A DNA stretch of 64,000 nucleotides from Varroa destructor (GCF_002443255.2 NW_019211456.1:50218486-50282485), one strand, 5' to 3'. Numbered from the stretch's first letter, positions 24,731 through 38,343 are shown. Made by a program: numbers and translations. Notes: generated by a model not told the origin, from the sequence alone.

Positions 24731-27700
24731 AAATTTTACCTATATTTTTCTATCTATCGGTCGTCGTTTGGGCAGAGTATTTGATTTTTGGCCTTGCAAA
24801 AGGCCTGTATTGGGGGCAAAAAAAATTGCGCACCATCCAATACTTTCGTAAACAATAAATGCAAGAAAAAAAAATTCGCAGTCAACGTCTCACATTGACG
24901 TTAAGCATCGCTTCGTCCGGTCTTGGACTTAGGTCATTACGTGTTTCTAATTTCAGTAAGCAAACCTCTTACTTCTATACCATCACTGAAGCCGCGCCAT
25001 GAATTTAAGTACTTATTTTTTGTGTTAAAAGTCTTCCCTCGTTTTGTTTTTCTTCTGTCATATGCTCTTCTGCCAAAATTGCATCTGACCCCGTTTCGCC
25101 TGGACATAGGTCCCCGCACACGATGTCTGCACAGCTAGCGCAAGCTGAAATTTTAAGCAAGAAAATATCAAGAAGCATAATCCAAATAACAAACGTACAT
25201 TACTATACAAGCGAAACATCTTAATCTCGAATCAGTATATTACAGCTGTTACAGCCGTAAGAATGGGAAGGGTGACTGTTCTGATCCTATAACAGATGGG
25301 CATACAGTTATTCACCATTGATGAATAATAATGGAAATACAACAGGTGTAAGCACTGAGTCTCTAAAGCATCGAAAAGTGCATATACCACGAAACAGAAA
25401 CAGCAGATTCACTGTTAATAACACTTCACTCCAACTTCCCACCGCTGAGTTCACAGGTCGTAGATACCGCTAAGCCCTTCAGATAAGTTATGGGTGGGTC
25501 CGGGCCTCCGTGGTGTGGAGCATGAATCACCCACTTAAGCTTTTGTTTAGGGGCCTAGCTGCTGCTGCTGCTGCTGCTGCTACCGCACGGTGCCTGATAG
25601 AAAAATATGCACCGCCCTTTTTTCAAAAATGTACAATCTTTTACCCAACCAAAGCTTATGAGTTTCTGGCAATACTACCTATCTCCTTTGATATTAGCAA
25701 ATGACGTTTTAACTTAAAAGGAGCGATTCACTTCTGCAGTTACCGTCATCAGAGTTACTACTTCTATTCTGCTTGGCGCTCGCACAGCCCTTCTTCGCTC
25801 GTCGCCATCATAGGTTTGAGTATGAAGCGGGTATGCGTCAGGCGCAGCTAGCATGGCCAGGCTAAGTTTGGCGGGCATCTTCGATCTGAGTGATTGGGTA
25901 GAGTTAGCTTGATCGGTGTCCCTGATGGCGAACGGTGATACCACAAAGAAGTTTTTGACCAAAAGAATAGCTCGATGGTGCTTTCCACGGACTGTGTTTT
26001 TCCTTCGTCAATTTGCTGCGATCCGCTACGAAAAGATGCTGGCCAGCGTTTAACAAAAGTGACGATGATATTACGTATCTGAGTAACAATCAGAGTCTGA
26101 TTACTAACGACAAGCATAGCAGGAAGTTTTCGAAATTAACACCGATATCTAGCGTCACGTTAGTTAGGGTCGAGTCCAGGTTAACCTGTAAGCATTATAA
26201 GTAGTTCGAACAGCACAAATTCCAAAAAAGGTTGGATAGTTTTTATTAGGGTATATTGTATTTTTTGATTTTTGAACGATTGTTTGATCCTAGAAGTATA
26301 ATTAGTATAGGAAAATACAGCCTGCGAAATCTGCTACTATACCACACAATTGGGGCTAAAGTCTTTTATTTTGCTAGAAAACTAAAAATGATCTGATTGA
26401 CAATCAGTTTAATGACTAATACTTTTCCTTTGTTTCTTGTTATTATTTATTTTTTACGTCTAACTCTTAGGTTGTTAGGAAGAATTTTAGACAGGTCTCA
26501 CAACACTTAGTTAGGTTTTTGTAACAGACCTGTGAAACATAATAGCCATTTGTTAACCATGAGATTTAAACAAGGGATGGCCGAATGTTCACAGCTGCCA
26601 GAATAATGTACTCGGACCAAACTATCCTTTTTTCTTTTAATAGTTGTCCTGTGCCATAATGGATGCCAACGGAGCTCTAAATAAGAATTTACGCACGAAT
26701 ACATCTAAAGGCAATGTTTTCTTAACTGGAATAGAATAGCTTTTACCGTTCTATGTATACGTGTGTGGAGAAAATGAATTGGAAATTGCAAGTAAATGTC
26801 CTAAAGTTGAATTTCCATCTATAGGCCGATTGATCAAGTCAAAAAAATTACAATAAATAAAATACAATTGATCTATATACTACTGCTAATAGGAAATAGT
26901 TCTTTGAAAGAGTCGGGTCGCATGGCAAATATTTCGTTGATCGGCAGGACTATTGCTTAGTTTAGGATGAACCACAAGCAATCGAATACAAATGTCTATA
27001 CTGATAGTTGAATTTCATAAGTAACACTTAACTAAAAGAACTAGTCATGAGAGGCATAAGCTTTATATACGCTTGACGGTCAATATTATTCAGATTTCAT
27101 TTCCAGCAGGTCGCATACAGTACCCTTATCAGTGCCTTAGAAGGCTTGAATCTTAACAAAGAGGTGCAGTCCGTATATTTCATATCGGAAAAACGTTCCG
27201 CAATAGCGTGCGAAAGCTTGTAGCAGCTCCGTAAAAATCTGTTCAGAACTGGTAGCATCCCTTTGCAAAACACTCCTTACATAGTACTTTCCTGTTATAT
27301 TTCCTGTGTGTACCTCGAAGAATTCTTTAAAAAAGCCGATAGCCAGGTAAAATATGTTTCATTAAGACATTGGTCTTGTTATCGTAGGGTTTAGCCACGG
27401 TTCCGCAAAGACCGGGTGCGACTGTAAGATCCCTCGTTTGCATGATTTCTCTAAGAAAAAGACGATGTCTAGGGTTATTAGTGGATTCGTGCGCTGTGTC
27501 GACGAAAAACATTTTACAGGCTCTGCTGGCGGATGAGCTCAACTTCTAAAAAGACAATTAAATAACTGAACTGTAGATGTTGCTTATTACGTTTAGGCGA
27601 AACCCATATCGGGAGTCGAACACAGAACGACTTCTGGCATTGTTAGGATAACTGACTTTACCCTTTTGACAGTTTCACGTCGAAAGTAATTAGATTTTTC

Positions 27701-27813
27701 GCTAGAGAAGCGTCCTCTTGAACGTACTTAACAACGTAGCTCTGCAACAATAATGATAACTACGACTAATAATAATAAGAATGAATGAAAATAACAATGA
27801 GAATTGTTAATAT
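24731..27813. other. Region without recognised gene
   Basis: Holds a (GCT)8 repeat and a moderately GC-rich patch at 25.72-26.12 kb with overlapping short minus-strand frames (82-89 codons) that lack any recognised domain. Nothing else stands out. Confidence 0.5.
25558..25581. repeat. (GCT)8 trinucleotide repeat
   Basis: Eight GCT units. In one plus frame it would encode a poly-alanine run inside a 64-codon open frame from 25510, but nothing else supports a gene there. Confidence 0.95.
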
Positions 27814-27821
27814 TGACGTCA
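27814..27821. promoter_or_regulatory. CRE-like palindrome TGACGTCA
   Basis: A perfect TGACGTCA, the consensus for CREB/ATF-type bZIP factors, about 40 bp upstream of a CATAAATA sequence and a GC-rich exon-like patch. A second copy occurs at 59147. About one copy is expected by chance in this much DNA, so a role is speculative. Confidence 0.25.
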
Positions 27822-27856
27822 TGGTACAAGCGCCCTAATCTCTTCTGGTTGTGCAG

Positions 27857-28087
27857 GCATAAATAGCGTCGGCGGCGTCCCGATGATTCGCCGGCACTTC
27901 GGCGCGTGCACCACTTCCAAAAGAGAAAGGCATACATCACTTTGGTTACCCCGCGATATGGGCACAGGGCGAGGTCAAGACATCCTCGGGGACGGGCGTC
28001 CTGAGGGGTTTGGCCTCAACAGTTGCCATCTGGTTCTTCGGAAAGAAGCGCTTCGAGATCGAGGAAGTCCGCTTTTTGGTTTTATAA
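27857..28087 (+). other. GC-rich exon-like patch, product unknown
   Basis: A patch markedly richer in G+C than its surroundings. It is preceded by a good 3' splice-site sequence (pyrimidine-rich tract ending TGTGCAG at 27856). One plus frame, 27887-28087, runs 66 codons without an ATG and has strongly G/C-ending codons in its second half. It reads TGVLRGLASTVAIWFFGKK and then RFEIEEVRF before TAA. Another plus frame with an ATG at 27883 and two minus frames are also open, so strand and frame are uncertain. No family was recognised and no convincing 5' splice site was seen downstream. It may be an orphan exon, a transferred or retroposed fragment, or a GC-rich non-coding island. Confidence 0.3.
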
Positions 28088-31000
28088 TGATATATTATAC
28101 TAGATGTTAAGATCGTTTCTGTCTGGTCCGATTGCCTAACCATTCAGACCGCTTGAAAGCATGCTTATTCGACAGTACATGATAAGCGCCTTGTGTATGT
28201 AATAAAAGGGTACACGCAGGCAGAAATACTTATAAGGACTCCTTATACTAACAGTATAAGAATAATAAATATATTCTCTTGCAATAAACATATAATATAT
28301 AAGGAAATGCTAAAAATTAATAGAATAAAAGAAGTTGTCACGGCAATATTACTAGAGTATTTGTTTTGCGGTCAATAAATAAAAATGAACTTCATAATTT
28401 TTGAAAATAATCATCGAGTGTGTCTGCATAAATGTGTACGTTCTACTTTGACTATTAAAAAATGCAAAGCACAATGAAGATCTGTATCGTGTCAAGAACC
28501 AACTGTGTGTAGGAGAAAGGTCTGGAGGGTCATTGAAGGCAACGGTTCACAGTCGACTTAACAATCGTTGCGGCGGAAAGAGAGAGTAGACGTTGTTACA
28601 CGATAAGACTCCATACGCTCATACGACGAAAATATCCACAGCCGGAAACAGGTTTTTTAGACGAAACATTTAAACGAGTACTTTCACAAGGAAAAACGTT
28701 TCGCAATTTAATGCATGAAGCTACATCGATGTATTGGCTTTTTGAGAAACTTGTCTGTAGGCGAGAAGACAGAGCGTTCAAAAGGCCAGTGCTTTTTCGT
28801 AGTCGACTGCGGATGTTAGCCTTCGTTTAGTTTCATAGGCGGACAATATTTAATCAGGTCCAACACACGAGAGGCACAATAGTGATGAGTGAACAGCGCA
28901 GCGTGGCCAGTTTTGCTTTGGCCTGCCTATCTTATTAGACTCATGGTCCGTTTATTATAGATATAATAGATCTTATTTATGATAGTAGACTGGCATGTAT
29001 GTCCTGCCCAGTAAGGCTTTAACGTCGGAGGACAATTTTTTTGAATCGACAAATTCGTTTAAATCGCGTGTTATAGAGCGTCGCTAGCTAATAACGGCTC
29101 ACTTCAGACTTCCGTCCAATCGTAAAGATTGTTCTACGATAATACAGGCTTTTTAACAGCGACATTTGCATAAAATCCTAATGCGTTACCATGAAAATTT
29201 TACGTGCCGTTTATTACCAATCCCAATATCAACAATGCAGTATTGACGTACGTGTTCACTAATAGATCTGAACCATGCAGCTTCAAATCGCTATTTCTAC
29301 GCTATTAGATTCAAAAGTGTTTCAGATACAAAGCTCACAGATAGTCAACTGGGTTTTGCAATCAAACAGCATGAAATCCAACAATCTCAATGATTCGTAG
29401 GATTCTTGTCACCGTACCGTTTGCCGTCACAGTGAAATGCCAGCTTTACTATAGTACCCTCAAAAAAAAACCACTGACAGACACATATATTTAGTTGCAA
29501 ATCGCTCAATATCAAATGCGAGAGATTTCTATATAAAAATGGCGTAACTTTATAATGATATAACATTTTACGAATTTTTTTTTGTTTGTTTTTGAAATGA
29601 ATACTTCAGGGTACACGGATAATTAATATCCAAATGGTCATAGTAAACAGTGGTAAGTATTTAGATTATAAATAAAAGAACTATGCTAGTTAAAAAGATA
29701 GACGTAACTATCTTGCGTTTCATGCTGCATTACTCAATATCTAAGGCCTCAAGTGCCTTAGCCCTGAATGGTAACAGTCCACTAAACTCTATATCAAGGC
29801 TGTATAGATTTCTTTTATGATCAGGTAGTAATTGCTGAATTATACTATTTCGCTAATACTCACGGAGCTTCTTCAGTATGAATTGAAGTATGTTGTTTAT
29901 TTCCAAATATTCTTTCTTAATTAGTTATGATGATAGTGAGGCCATAAGGACGGGGATTGTTTGAGGACAGGAGAACGGTAAATAGAGCTGACAATCACCC
30001 GTCAATATAGACGAGAGCTACAACATTACCTTTCATTGGGCTTCTTTTCACAAGTTGACGTTTGGATTTGCTACGTTCTGACTGGAATATCATTAGTCGG
30101 TTCGACACTTTTACCAACTGCAGATTTCTGCACAGAAGTAGATTCGGAAGTTAAATGTGGCGTCTTTGTATCAGCATAAGTAATAAACAGACGTGGGTGA
30201 CTCCACGCAGCAAATCTCGATTCGGGTGTCAGCAATAGGTCCGTCCAAGACCGGTTTGTGTATGGCAAGATAATAATGATCGATACACAAACAAATACTT
30301 AAAAACGTATCAAAGAGGTGTTTACTAGCAAAACCTTAACGCAAAAGGTCGAGTTTTTTTAGGCTTTACTAAATTAGATAAGTACTAAATTTTTAGTAAA
30401 CCTAAAACCTAATCGTGAAGTCGGAAAAAAACTGCGAACAACCAAGGGAGCCATATCACATAGTAAAAAGATGGTTGTTTTACCAAAAAAATAGGTGTTC
30501 CTCATTCCCAAAAAACGGAGTCTTTAAATTAAATAATTTGAAGATGACATTACACGCCGTACTGCTATTAAGCTGTTGATGTCAAGGCCAATCTGACTCT
30601 TTAGTTTCTAATGTTAGCACTTAATACAAATGATGTCAAAATATTTATATGAACCCTAAAGATATTTCGGCGCTTAGCTACTGGGTCCTATGTTAAAAGG
30701 TACCTATTGTTTCGTAGAAAAGAAAATTGGAAAAGAGAAGATGCACATTCACTCAGAAATACATTGACGTTAACAGGTCACAGCTCCAATTCCACGGTGA
30801 GGGCAATTTAACAGGATTCATTACAAATTGAAAGCTACTGCCAAACAATAGCGGCCTGTTTCTAGGACAGGTCTATTCCTTGCAATTAAGACGAATGGTT
30901 CATTTATTCTTAAGCGCATCCGTCACAGTAAGTTACCACAGCATGAGTAGAATCTATTAGAATGACTCGCAACAGACGCCGCGCTTCTAGAAACCTTCTG

Positions 31001-31929
31001 AACCACCGTATCTGTTAGTAGCCGCATGAATACTAACCGTTTCAGTTTTATTGTCGCTATTAAGCAAGTATACTCTCCGAATTTTTTTAGCTTCAGCTAA
31101 AAATGCAATACCGCTACATTTACCCGTTACGTTTTCGATTCGCCCGGAGTGCAAAATCTTCCGCGACCTTCAAAGGCTTGCTGTTTAAAATCTGAGGTAG
31201 TCCTATATGGGCAACAACCTGAAATGACGATGAGGCTTTTTAGCTCAAAAGTCCAGCCTATCAGCCAGATTTGTTGATTTAAAACGAGTTGAAAACGAGT
31301 GATCCATGCGTACTGTTTTCTTGAGATCACGAGGAAGCTGCAACCTATCAGCAGGCAGACCCAGAAAGGGCTGCTAATATCAAGCTTCTTTAATACGATT
31401 CTAGCGTTTGTGCCAAGTTAAACTTAACGGTGTGCATAAGCGTATTAAAATGCATAAAATTGTATTCGAAGAGCACTTCTTCGACGTCTGAGCAATAACA
31501 GAGAGTCGAAAAATGTCGGAAGATTTTAGGCCAAGCAAGATGCTAAAAAAAAACAAGCTCCTCAACGGTGGCATGATAAAGGCCGAACAATTCCTTAAAT
31601 AACCATTATTCTTTTCTGGATGGACAAAGCACAGCTATAATTTTAAGAAAAATTTAAAAATGTTTAAGAAAAATTCGTCCGATACCAAAAAAAAGAGTGT
31701 CCACGTAGTTTTTCTATTGTACATAGAGTATGCTCAGTGGTTGTCTGAGTCGACCGGGCTAATCTAATGGTCTCGGGGCAATCATTTACCGAACGACTGC
31801 TTCCCGAGGTGGTTGATCGCAGAATCTTATGCAAATATACGTCCGTTCAAAAACATTGCAATGACCCTCTGAGATGGACAAAAGGGCGAACATAAAACAT
31901 CATATAATTTCAATCAAATCTACGTTAAT
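28088..31929. other. Region without recognised gene
   Basis: No family motif was recognised. A 65-codon minus frame at 30071-30268 has a fairly protein-like composition but no recognised domain. The rest is AT-rich with short A/T runs. Confidence 0.5.
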
Positions 31930-31959
31930 ACGCATTTGTAGTAAATAAACTACCGAATA

Positions 31960-32360
31960 CGAAGAGAGCAAACGTAGGGGCTAAAACGAGATCATTGGTA
32001 GTAGGCGTAAGACGAGGAAACGCTCGGATGTTAGTAGGAAACCTAAATTAGTCCACAAGAAGAAAGACTAATGTTATATTTTTAAACGTCGAGGTTTGCC
32101 CAAAGAAGCTGGCCGATCAATAGTATACGATGTGCGACGCGGACTTCAGCCCAGTTGCAACAATAGATTTTCATCTATACGCCGATGTAAATTATGCTTT
32201 AGAGAAGTATCTTTCAAATCGTTTCTCGCAACAAAGCGACGTCAACCAAGTGATAGAGAAGCTGCTAACTAAGATGTAGAAGATGTATTTGAAAGAAGAC
32301 TTAACAAACTACATCGGAGACAAAAGGCTAGAATAGAAGACGACCGTCGCGTATTCACTT

Positions 32361-32362
<2 letters not shown>
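31960..32362 (+). pseudogene. 3' part of a mariner transposase
   Basis: C-terminal catalytic part of a mariner transposase. A degraded KTNVIFL block (about 32.06 kb) stands where the line before HDNARPH is expected. DADFSPVATIDFHLY (32136-32182) matches the YSPDLAPTDFHLF motif with the third catalytic D. SQQSDVNQVIEKLL follows as the helix usually reading ..EEVK..... VFERRLNKLHRRQKARIEDD (about 32.29-32.35 kb) matches the FF.RGI.KL..RW.K.IE.DG terminus, ending at TGA 32360-32362. Upstream DNA-binding domains were not recognised, so the element is 5'-truncated or too decayed. It ends five bases before a (GA)n tract. Confidence 0.75.

Positions 32363-32366
<4 letters not shown>

Positions 32367-32402
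<36 letters not shown>
32367..32402. repeat. (GA)18 microsatellite
   Basis: An uninterrupted GA repeat starting immediately after the end of the mariner relic. It may have grown within the element's 3' non-coding end. Confidence 0.97.
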
Positions 32403-32406
<4 letters not shown>

Positions 32407-32739
32407 AATGAACGAAGGCCATTATTTTTTTGTCTTGTCTGACTGTCAGCTGAGGTGCCTAATGGGGAAGTGATGTGATGTTTACGGAAAAAACTTGTAA
32501 CATAAGGTATGCCAACGGTGAAAGCACCTTCGGATATTTTCAGACAACAAAGTCAGTACAGGTTTTCCAGCTCGGTTTCGACTATAGACCTAGCTTTCAC
32601 AACTTAATTTAATTTAATCAAAAGCAGACGAACCATTCCGGCCTACAGACGCTCCAAAATTAACTGAATCAACTGATAAGCATCAATGACTGTACAATGA
32701 GCTAACCGTTCGTCAAAAAAATAATTATCGATATTTTTG

Positions 32740-32764
32740 TTTTTTTTTTTTTTTTTTTTTTTTT
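32740..32764. repeat. Poly-T run
   Basis: Twenty-five consecutive T, which could be the poly-A tail of an element inserted in minus orientation. No coding relic was recognised next to it. Confidence 0.95.
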
Positions 32765-33640
32765 ATAGATTTCCAGTTAAATATTTATTATTTTCAAATT
32801 GATTGTATAATTATAGCCTCCTTATAAGTTAAATTATTTGCATGATAAGCCAAGCAGTTCGAAACTTTGCTACGAATAATGCTTAGCGGATCTGTGGATA
32901 GGCGATACTCGCAACGTAATTTAATTTTAGAGATAACTTACTTTGTACACTATACTACAGAGTAAGTATCTCTACATCACATCAATCTTTGGTTGTTTCA
33001 AGAGTTTCTCGAATATATGCCTAGCTTAATTCTTGATTTCAAGCGCGTATTTATGCTGCAAGGAATATTATTTTCTATAAATTGTTGGTTTACGGTCATT
33101 CATTCATTTGTTTATTCCTTCTCAGCTTGTCAATTGTTCCACCTTTACATATTGCTATTTTTAAACTTAAATGCAAAACCGAATATCAGCTATCAAGTAG
33201 GAATACTTTCGCAGATCTCAAGTTAACCGAACGCTTGGCGACCTAACGTTCTCGAAGAGCTAATCCTAGTTCCGGTATTTATTTTCAATCAAGAAGACTA
33301 TGTACACACGTACGTTATGCGATCAGTCACTACGCAATAGCCATTAAATTTCACAATCTCAAGCTGATCACAAGCTTGGTTCAACTTTTCAAAAGGCAAA
33401 TACACCAGAAACCGCGTTAGCTTTACTTCAATGCGTAGTTACCAAACGCAGCCGTTGATCTGGCCCTTTGCTTTGTTCCATCGTTCCTACTGGCCTCTCA
33501 AAGGCTTCTCTTAGACGCATGATACTTCCTACACAAAGTAGGCCGTTTTCGTAGTCTTTCTCCGGCTTCATCATTCATCGACGGTTCCGTCACACAGTAT
33601 AGTCACATAGTACAACTAAGCTCGTTCGAACGAAAACCAT

Positions 33641-33862
33641 TTGTATATGGTCAAATCACGGATGAACTTGACCAATAATGGCGAGAAGTTCGTCAGACTG
33701 ACCCTAAGTAGAGATGACGCCATCAAAGACGTTGCTCAAGGCAAACTATACAGAAGGGCGGTCTTCGGGTTCATACTGGAAACAATCAAGCACATACAAC
33801 AACCCGAGGACCTTAGTAGAGCAGACTGGAGGGAGCTGGCATGTGACTGCAATAATATGTAA
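33641..33862 (+). CDS. Unrecognised exon-like frame
   Basis: Open frame of 73 codons with a mixed hydrophilic composition (for example DDAIKDVAQGK and EDLSRADWREL) unlike the simple-sequence frames around it. It starts at TTG, so an upstream start or splice acceptor would be needed. The terminal codons run into ATGTAAGAG, a good match to a 5' splice donor (GTAAGA at 33858). An internal exon or a transposon gag fragment is possible. No family was recognised and chance cannot be excluded. Confidence 0.22.
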   Translation: MYMVKSRMNLTNNGEKFVRLTLSRDDAIKDVAQGKLYRRAVFGFILETIKHIQQPEDLSRADWRELACDCNNM

Positions 33863-34620
33863 GAGTTAGGGTTTCCCGTAGACTACAGAAGCAAATCACT
33901 GGAAAAAAATGAGCCACAAGATAGGGTAGCCAACGTCAGGTAATGTTCAAATAAGGCGTCAACCAGCAACACCACGAAATAGAGAGCCCGTTTCATCAAT
34001 AAAAAAAAAAATTCAAGATGAGTACCGATCGTACTAATATTCATATCGAGTGTATTTGCACGTATACGGCCTTACAGTCATTGGACTCTCTGTAGACTAA
34101 TTGATTCAAAAAAATTAACAAACGACACTCTACATCGTGATTCAAAAGTAAAATCTTATCCTCGTAATGTAAGAGACTCATTTTTAGATGGAGTTGTTTG
34201 TCAGACACGACCAATTTTGAGCTTTTTTACTCTCTGAATCAGAGGACGTATTGCTACATGAACACTCAATGTTTATATAATCGGAACGTTGTTGAGCCCT
34301 CAGCGTGGTTGAAAAGCCCTGATTATATCATACAAACGATTTTTTCCCCCCCCAATTCAACGATTTCATACTCAGTATTAATGGTGCACTTCGCAGCGAC
34401 GTTCTGACTGTTGTACACTATTGTGTACCTACGGTGAGTAGTGCCAACTTTGTGAGTCGTTACGGTTATTGCTTTTAATAATATCAAGTTTGCTAAAACT
34501 TCAATTGGCCAATATTGAAGCATTTAGAATTTGCATCCGTACTACGTTACTGCATGAATATCTCTTAGCCTAGTAATTCACACCGCCGATGTTATAGAAT
34601 CTTAATAATCAGGTTTATTG

Positions 34621-34637
34621 AAAAAAAAAAAAAAAAA
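34621..34637. repeat. Poly-A run
   Basis: Seventeen consecutive A in AT-rich non-coding DNA. Confidence 0.95.
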
Positions 34638-37600
34638 TTATTGTCAAGCTCTCCAGGTATAAAGAGTTTTAAAAAAAAATCTAAAATAATTAGAAAAATT
34701 TCAGAGGAATGAGGGCTACAATTTTAGTCGACCCGGGAAAATAAGCAAGCTTTAAATAAAATCTCCGTAAATTTATGTCAGTCGCAGCTAAGTTCAGCAA
34801 TAGAAAGTAACTAAAAACTTCACGTTTTCCTTTCAAACTCTACTGCATAATATTATTTTCTTTAATATCGTCAGTAGTTCAGGATGTTTTTTCAAAGCCA
34901 TTAGGCATTACTTCAGCTGGGTTTTGTTGGACTTGATTGGTTTATTCAAACAGGTTTATTAATGGGCCATTCGCCACTGCTGAATCCAGTTCAGTACAAA
35001 TTGACGCTAGTTTCTCTTTAGAGATCCTTATGCACAAGTTTATTTACCTGTTTATTAGGTATTCCAATCAGGTGATCGTATTGTTTTTGTTTAATTTACG
35101 AAAAAGTACGTCCAAGCCGCAAGCCTGCGGAAAATCATCCACTCTATAGGCCATACGACAATAGCCTACTCCGTAAATATCCATGTATCTGACTTGCTAA
35201 ACAATAGTCTGTTACATTTGGATAACTTTTATTATGAAATACATGAATACTGGTGTTTTTTCGAAGCCATTTGTAGACGCAATACAGGTCATCAGAGCCT
35301 ATCACCTTTTCATGCCCTTATCGCCAAAATGCTCGCTTAATACATGTCAATTCGTTCTGCATAATTTCAACAACTTTACTCACGTAAGATGTTGATGTTG
35401 TTCTTCTTGAGACAATGACACTGCGGTAGCGCCGCCTAAGATTTTTAGTCTAAACGTTTTCCCGTCGAGGCGTATTTATGTGCCCCTGTCGACTATAGGT
35501 TTCTAATCCATTATATATAGGAAAAAAAGCTCAAAAAAAATCTCAGAGACAAAAGATATTGACTTTTAATGACAAGCAGCCTGTTATCTGCCACAATATT
35601 TAGCTTTAAAAAGAATATCTGCTGACATTCCTCGCTATTATCGAGCCGATCCATACAAACAGATGGCTTGAAAGCGACGGCGTTTACTTCTATCATTTAT
35701 CACATAAGTTTCATTAGTCGTTGGCATCTACCGAATCCATTTAATGTAGTAAATTTTCTTATCAAGACCGACCTACGCTTGTGGACTTTTCATTCGTTGA
35801 CGCTAGACTCTATTCAGCAAAGTTACCTCCTTCGTACTAGGTAAACAGTATAATTCTTAATTACCTGTCTATAGAGTTTCTGTTTTTGGCAGTGCTATTG
35901 CCCAGGTCACTGTTTCTGTCTCTCAGAGACACAGCTTCTTATTTGGCTATAGACTTGTATTTGCCGTTTCCGGAACGATAGCCTCCTGCTACAGATGAAA
36001 GTGACTAATGGCAACCTAACGATGTTGGTCGAGATTTTTCGATAACGATTTCCGCTAAAAGCAAAAATCTTATTTATCGAGCAAAACGACTAAGTAAGAT
36101 AGTCGACTACCAAATTTAAGTCTTGCTTGAAGATTTTTTTGATGGGCAACTTGCCCCTTCTTTCTATTCGCATTAATCTCTTCGCACACGTCAAACATAT
36201 TTTCCAATAGCTCGTTTCATTTTACTACTGCCTGATGCATTGTTACGCAGAGCTTGGCGAGTCGGGATGACGTCTTATTAGTTCTATTAATTAAAGCCAC
36301 ATAATATGGGAGGATAGTTTCGCTATTTATAAGCACTTATAGACGAATGATACCAGGGTAAAATTTTCAGGTGCCACACGTATTGCAGAAAAGGGCATAA
36401 GGTAAGCGTCGCGGTGCCTAGCTGCCCTGCACAAAGCTTTGTCATTTATATATTAGTCAAGTAGCAGCACGTGTGAAGTTAATATAGTAAACCCAACATA
36501 GAAAAATTATAACTTCTAAGTTTGCTTTTTCGCCGGGATTTGATATGTTATGTAAGAGATAAGGGAAGCTAGACCACTAAATGTGCGATGAATAGAGATT
36601 TCTGTCATGTTTACAATGTAGGAAATCGAATACGATTTTAGAAATAACACATTTTAGGACTGGTGTGAACTTCTTGTTTGCAGTCTTCCCGGTTCGAGAG
36701 TGCATCATCGTTACCCGCGGTGGTCTTGTGCCCTTGGTATCGTTAAGTATTACGTATCTCTTAAAAGTAGATCTAGAGTTGAAGCTCGACTGGAGAAGAA
36801 GAAAGGCTGAAGGTTGAAAAAATGCTTCAAGCAGTGACGTGTTTGCTACTAGCCGAAGGAACACGGAGGGAGATTAACCGAACTTCAGCGTGCGGACCCT
36901 CCAAACAATTCGTCAATCAAAGCCCTACCTCGCAGCCCCAAACGACGGCACCGAGGTCTGCCATAAAAGGCAAAGCAAAAAAAAATCAGCAATTAAGTGG
37001 AATAAAATGAGTTTTAAACCACTTATGATCATCCGAACTGCTTTGAATAACTAATATTGTATAAGAATAATAACAATAACAAGCACATTCTGAAAATTTC
37101 TGTCGACACAAAGTCTCTATATTCTGGTCTGGCTGTTAATTAGCTAATTTGGGTACTTCCATTTATTATTAATCTGCGCAAGGATCGATTCAAGTCTCAC
37201 TAGGGAATTTTCATCGTTGGATCATATATTAGTTGTATCTGTTTCAAATGTAGTAGATTTAGACTGACAGGCGACGACCTAAGCAATAGGGAAATCATTT
37301 TGAAATAGGGAACAAAACGTTGCAAAGAATTCATGAATATGGGCCGCCGTATATATTCTCTGGTAGACGTCATACTTATTATAGTTTCAGGATATTCAAT
37401 TATCCCTGAAGTGCTATGTCATATTCTATTCATTTTTGGGGTAACTGGTTCTGTTCCTCCTTAATTCTCTACGTTAATTTGACCTATTCTCGATGGTAAA
37501 TGAGGTGTTTTAAGTGAAAATTTTACTTTACTATGCCAGCGTATTTTTTTTGATAAATATATTCCATTTACTTACAACCCAAACTTTTCAAGTTTGCGTT

Positions 37601-38343
37601 TGAAACTTCACGGTAGTACCAGTCATGTATACACGTAAACCCTATCGGATATAGTTAGGATTTGATGAGCTCAAGGGAAATCTTTTAAGCAACCTGCATT
37701 ATTTGTTGTTTCGTTGGATATATAGTTAGCTTCGGACGCATCTTTCTAACAAGCAGAAAAATCCGCAAGCTTCTGGATTTTCGTTCTGCCTCTTTATTTT
37801 CGAACACGCGTTATTACCTAAATATGTTGTTACACAACAAATGCGACAAACTGCAAAAATTGAAAAAAGCCTTGTTTGTATCAATATAAGTGCGGATGAT
37901 ATTTTGGGAGGGTTATACGCATCCGCGTTTGAATATCGAGTCATTTGTCAACCTGTTATGTAGTCGGTGGATTTTACCGTGCCCTGCTACTACGATGTCT
38001 GCCACAGTTGCCATATAACGACTTCCTATCCTCGTATTTGCCACTTTTAGTAACCCACCATTAATAATTTTTATCGCGAAACACCAGTGTATGGCTGAAT
38101 ATTTTCAGCAGTTAAATGTACATAAAATGCGCAGTTTATATAGTTAGCTCGATCAGTACAAATTTCCAAAACATGCAAGAAACTCAATATCGAGCTTCCG
38201 TAATAAAAGCTTAAGTACCTTAAGTATAAAGATTTCGACTCATTCCATTTTGAGGTTTATTAGTAACTTTATATCTGCAGGCTTCACCCGACACTCGTCA
38301 GTTGTTTCTAGCTAATGGTTTAGCGCTGATGCAGAAATAAGCG

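Noticed and set aside
25510..25704. 64-codon frame with poly-alanine
   Set aside because: The alanine run is simply the (GCT)8 microsatellite; the rest has no recognised domain.
28500..28780. Possible HDNARPH-like block (LHDKTPYAHTTK) on the plus strand
   Set aside because: No other transposase motif was found at the right distance on either side, so the resemblance is too slight.
31060..31120. YSPNFFSFS resembling the mariner YSPDLAP block
   Set aside because: No flanking HDNARPH or C-terminal motif could be read; treated as chance.
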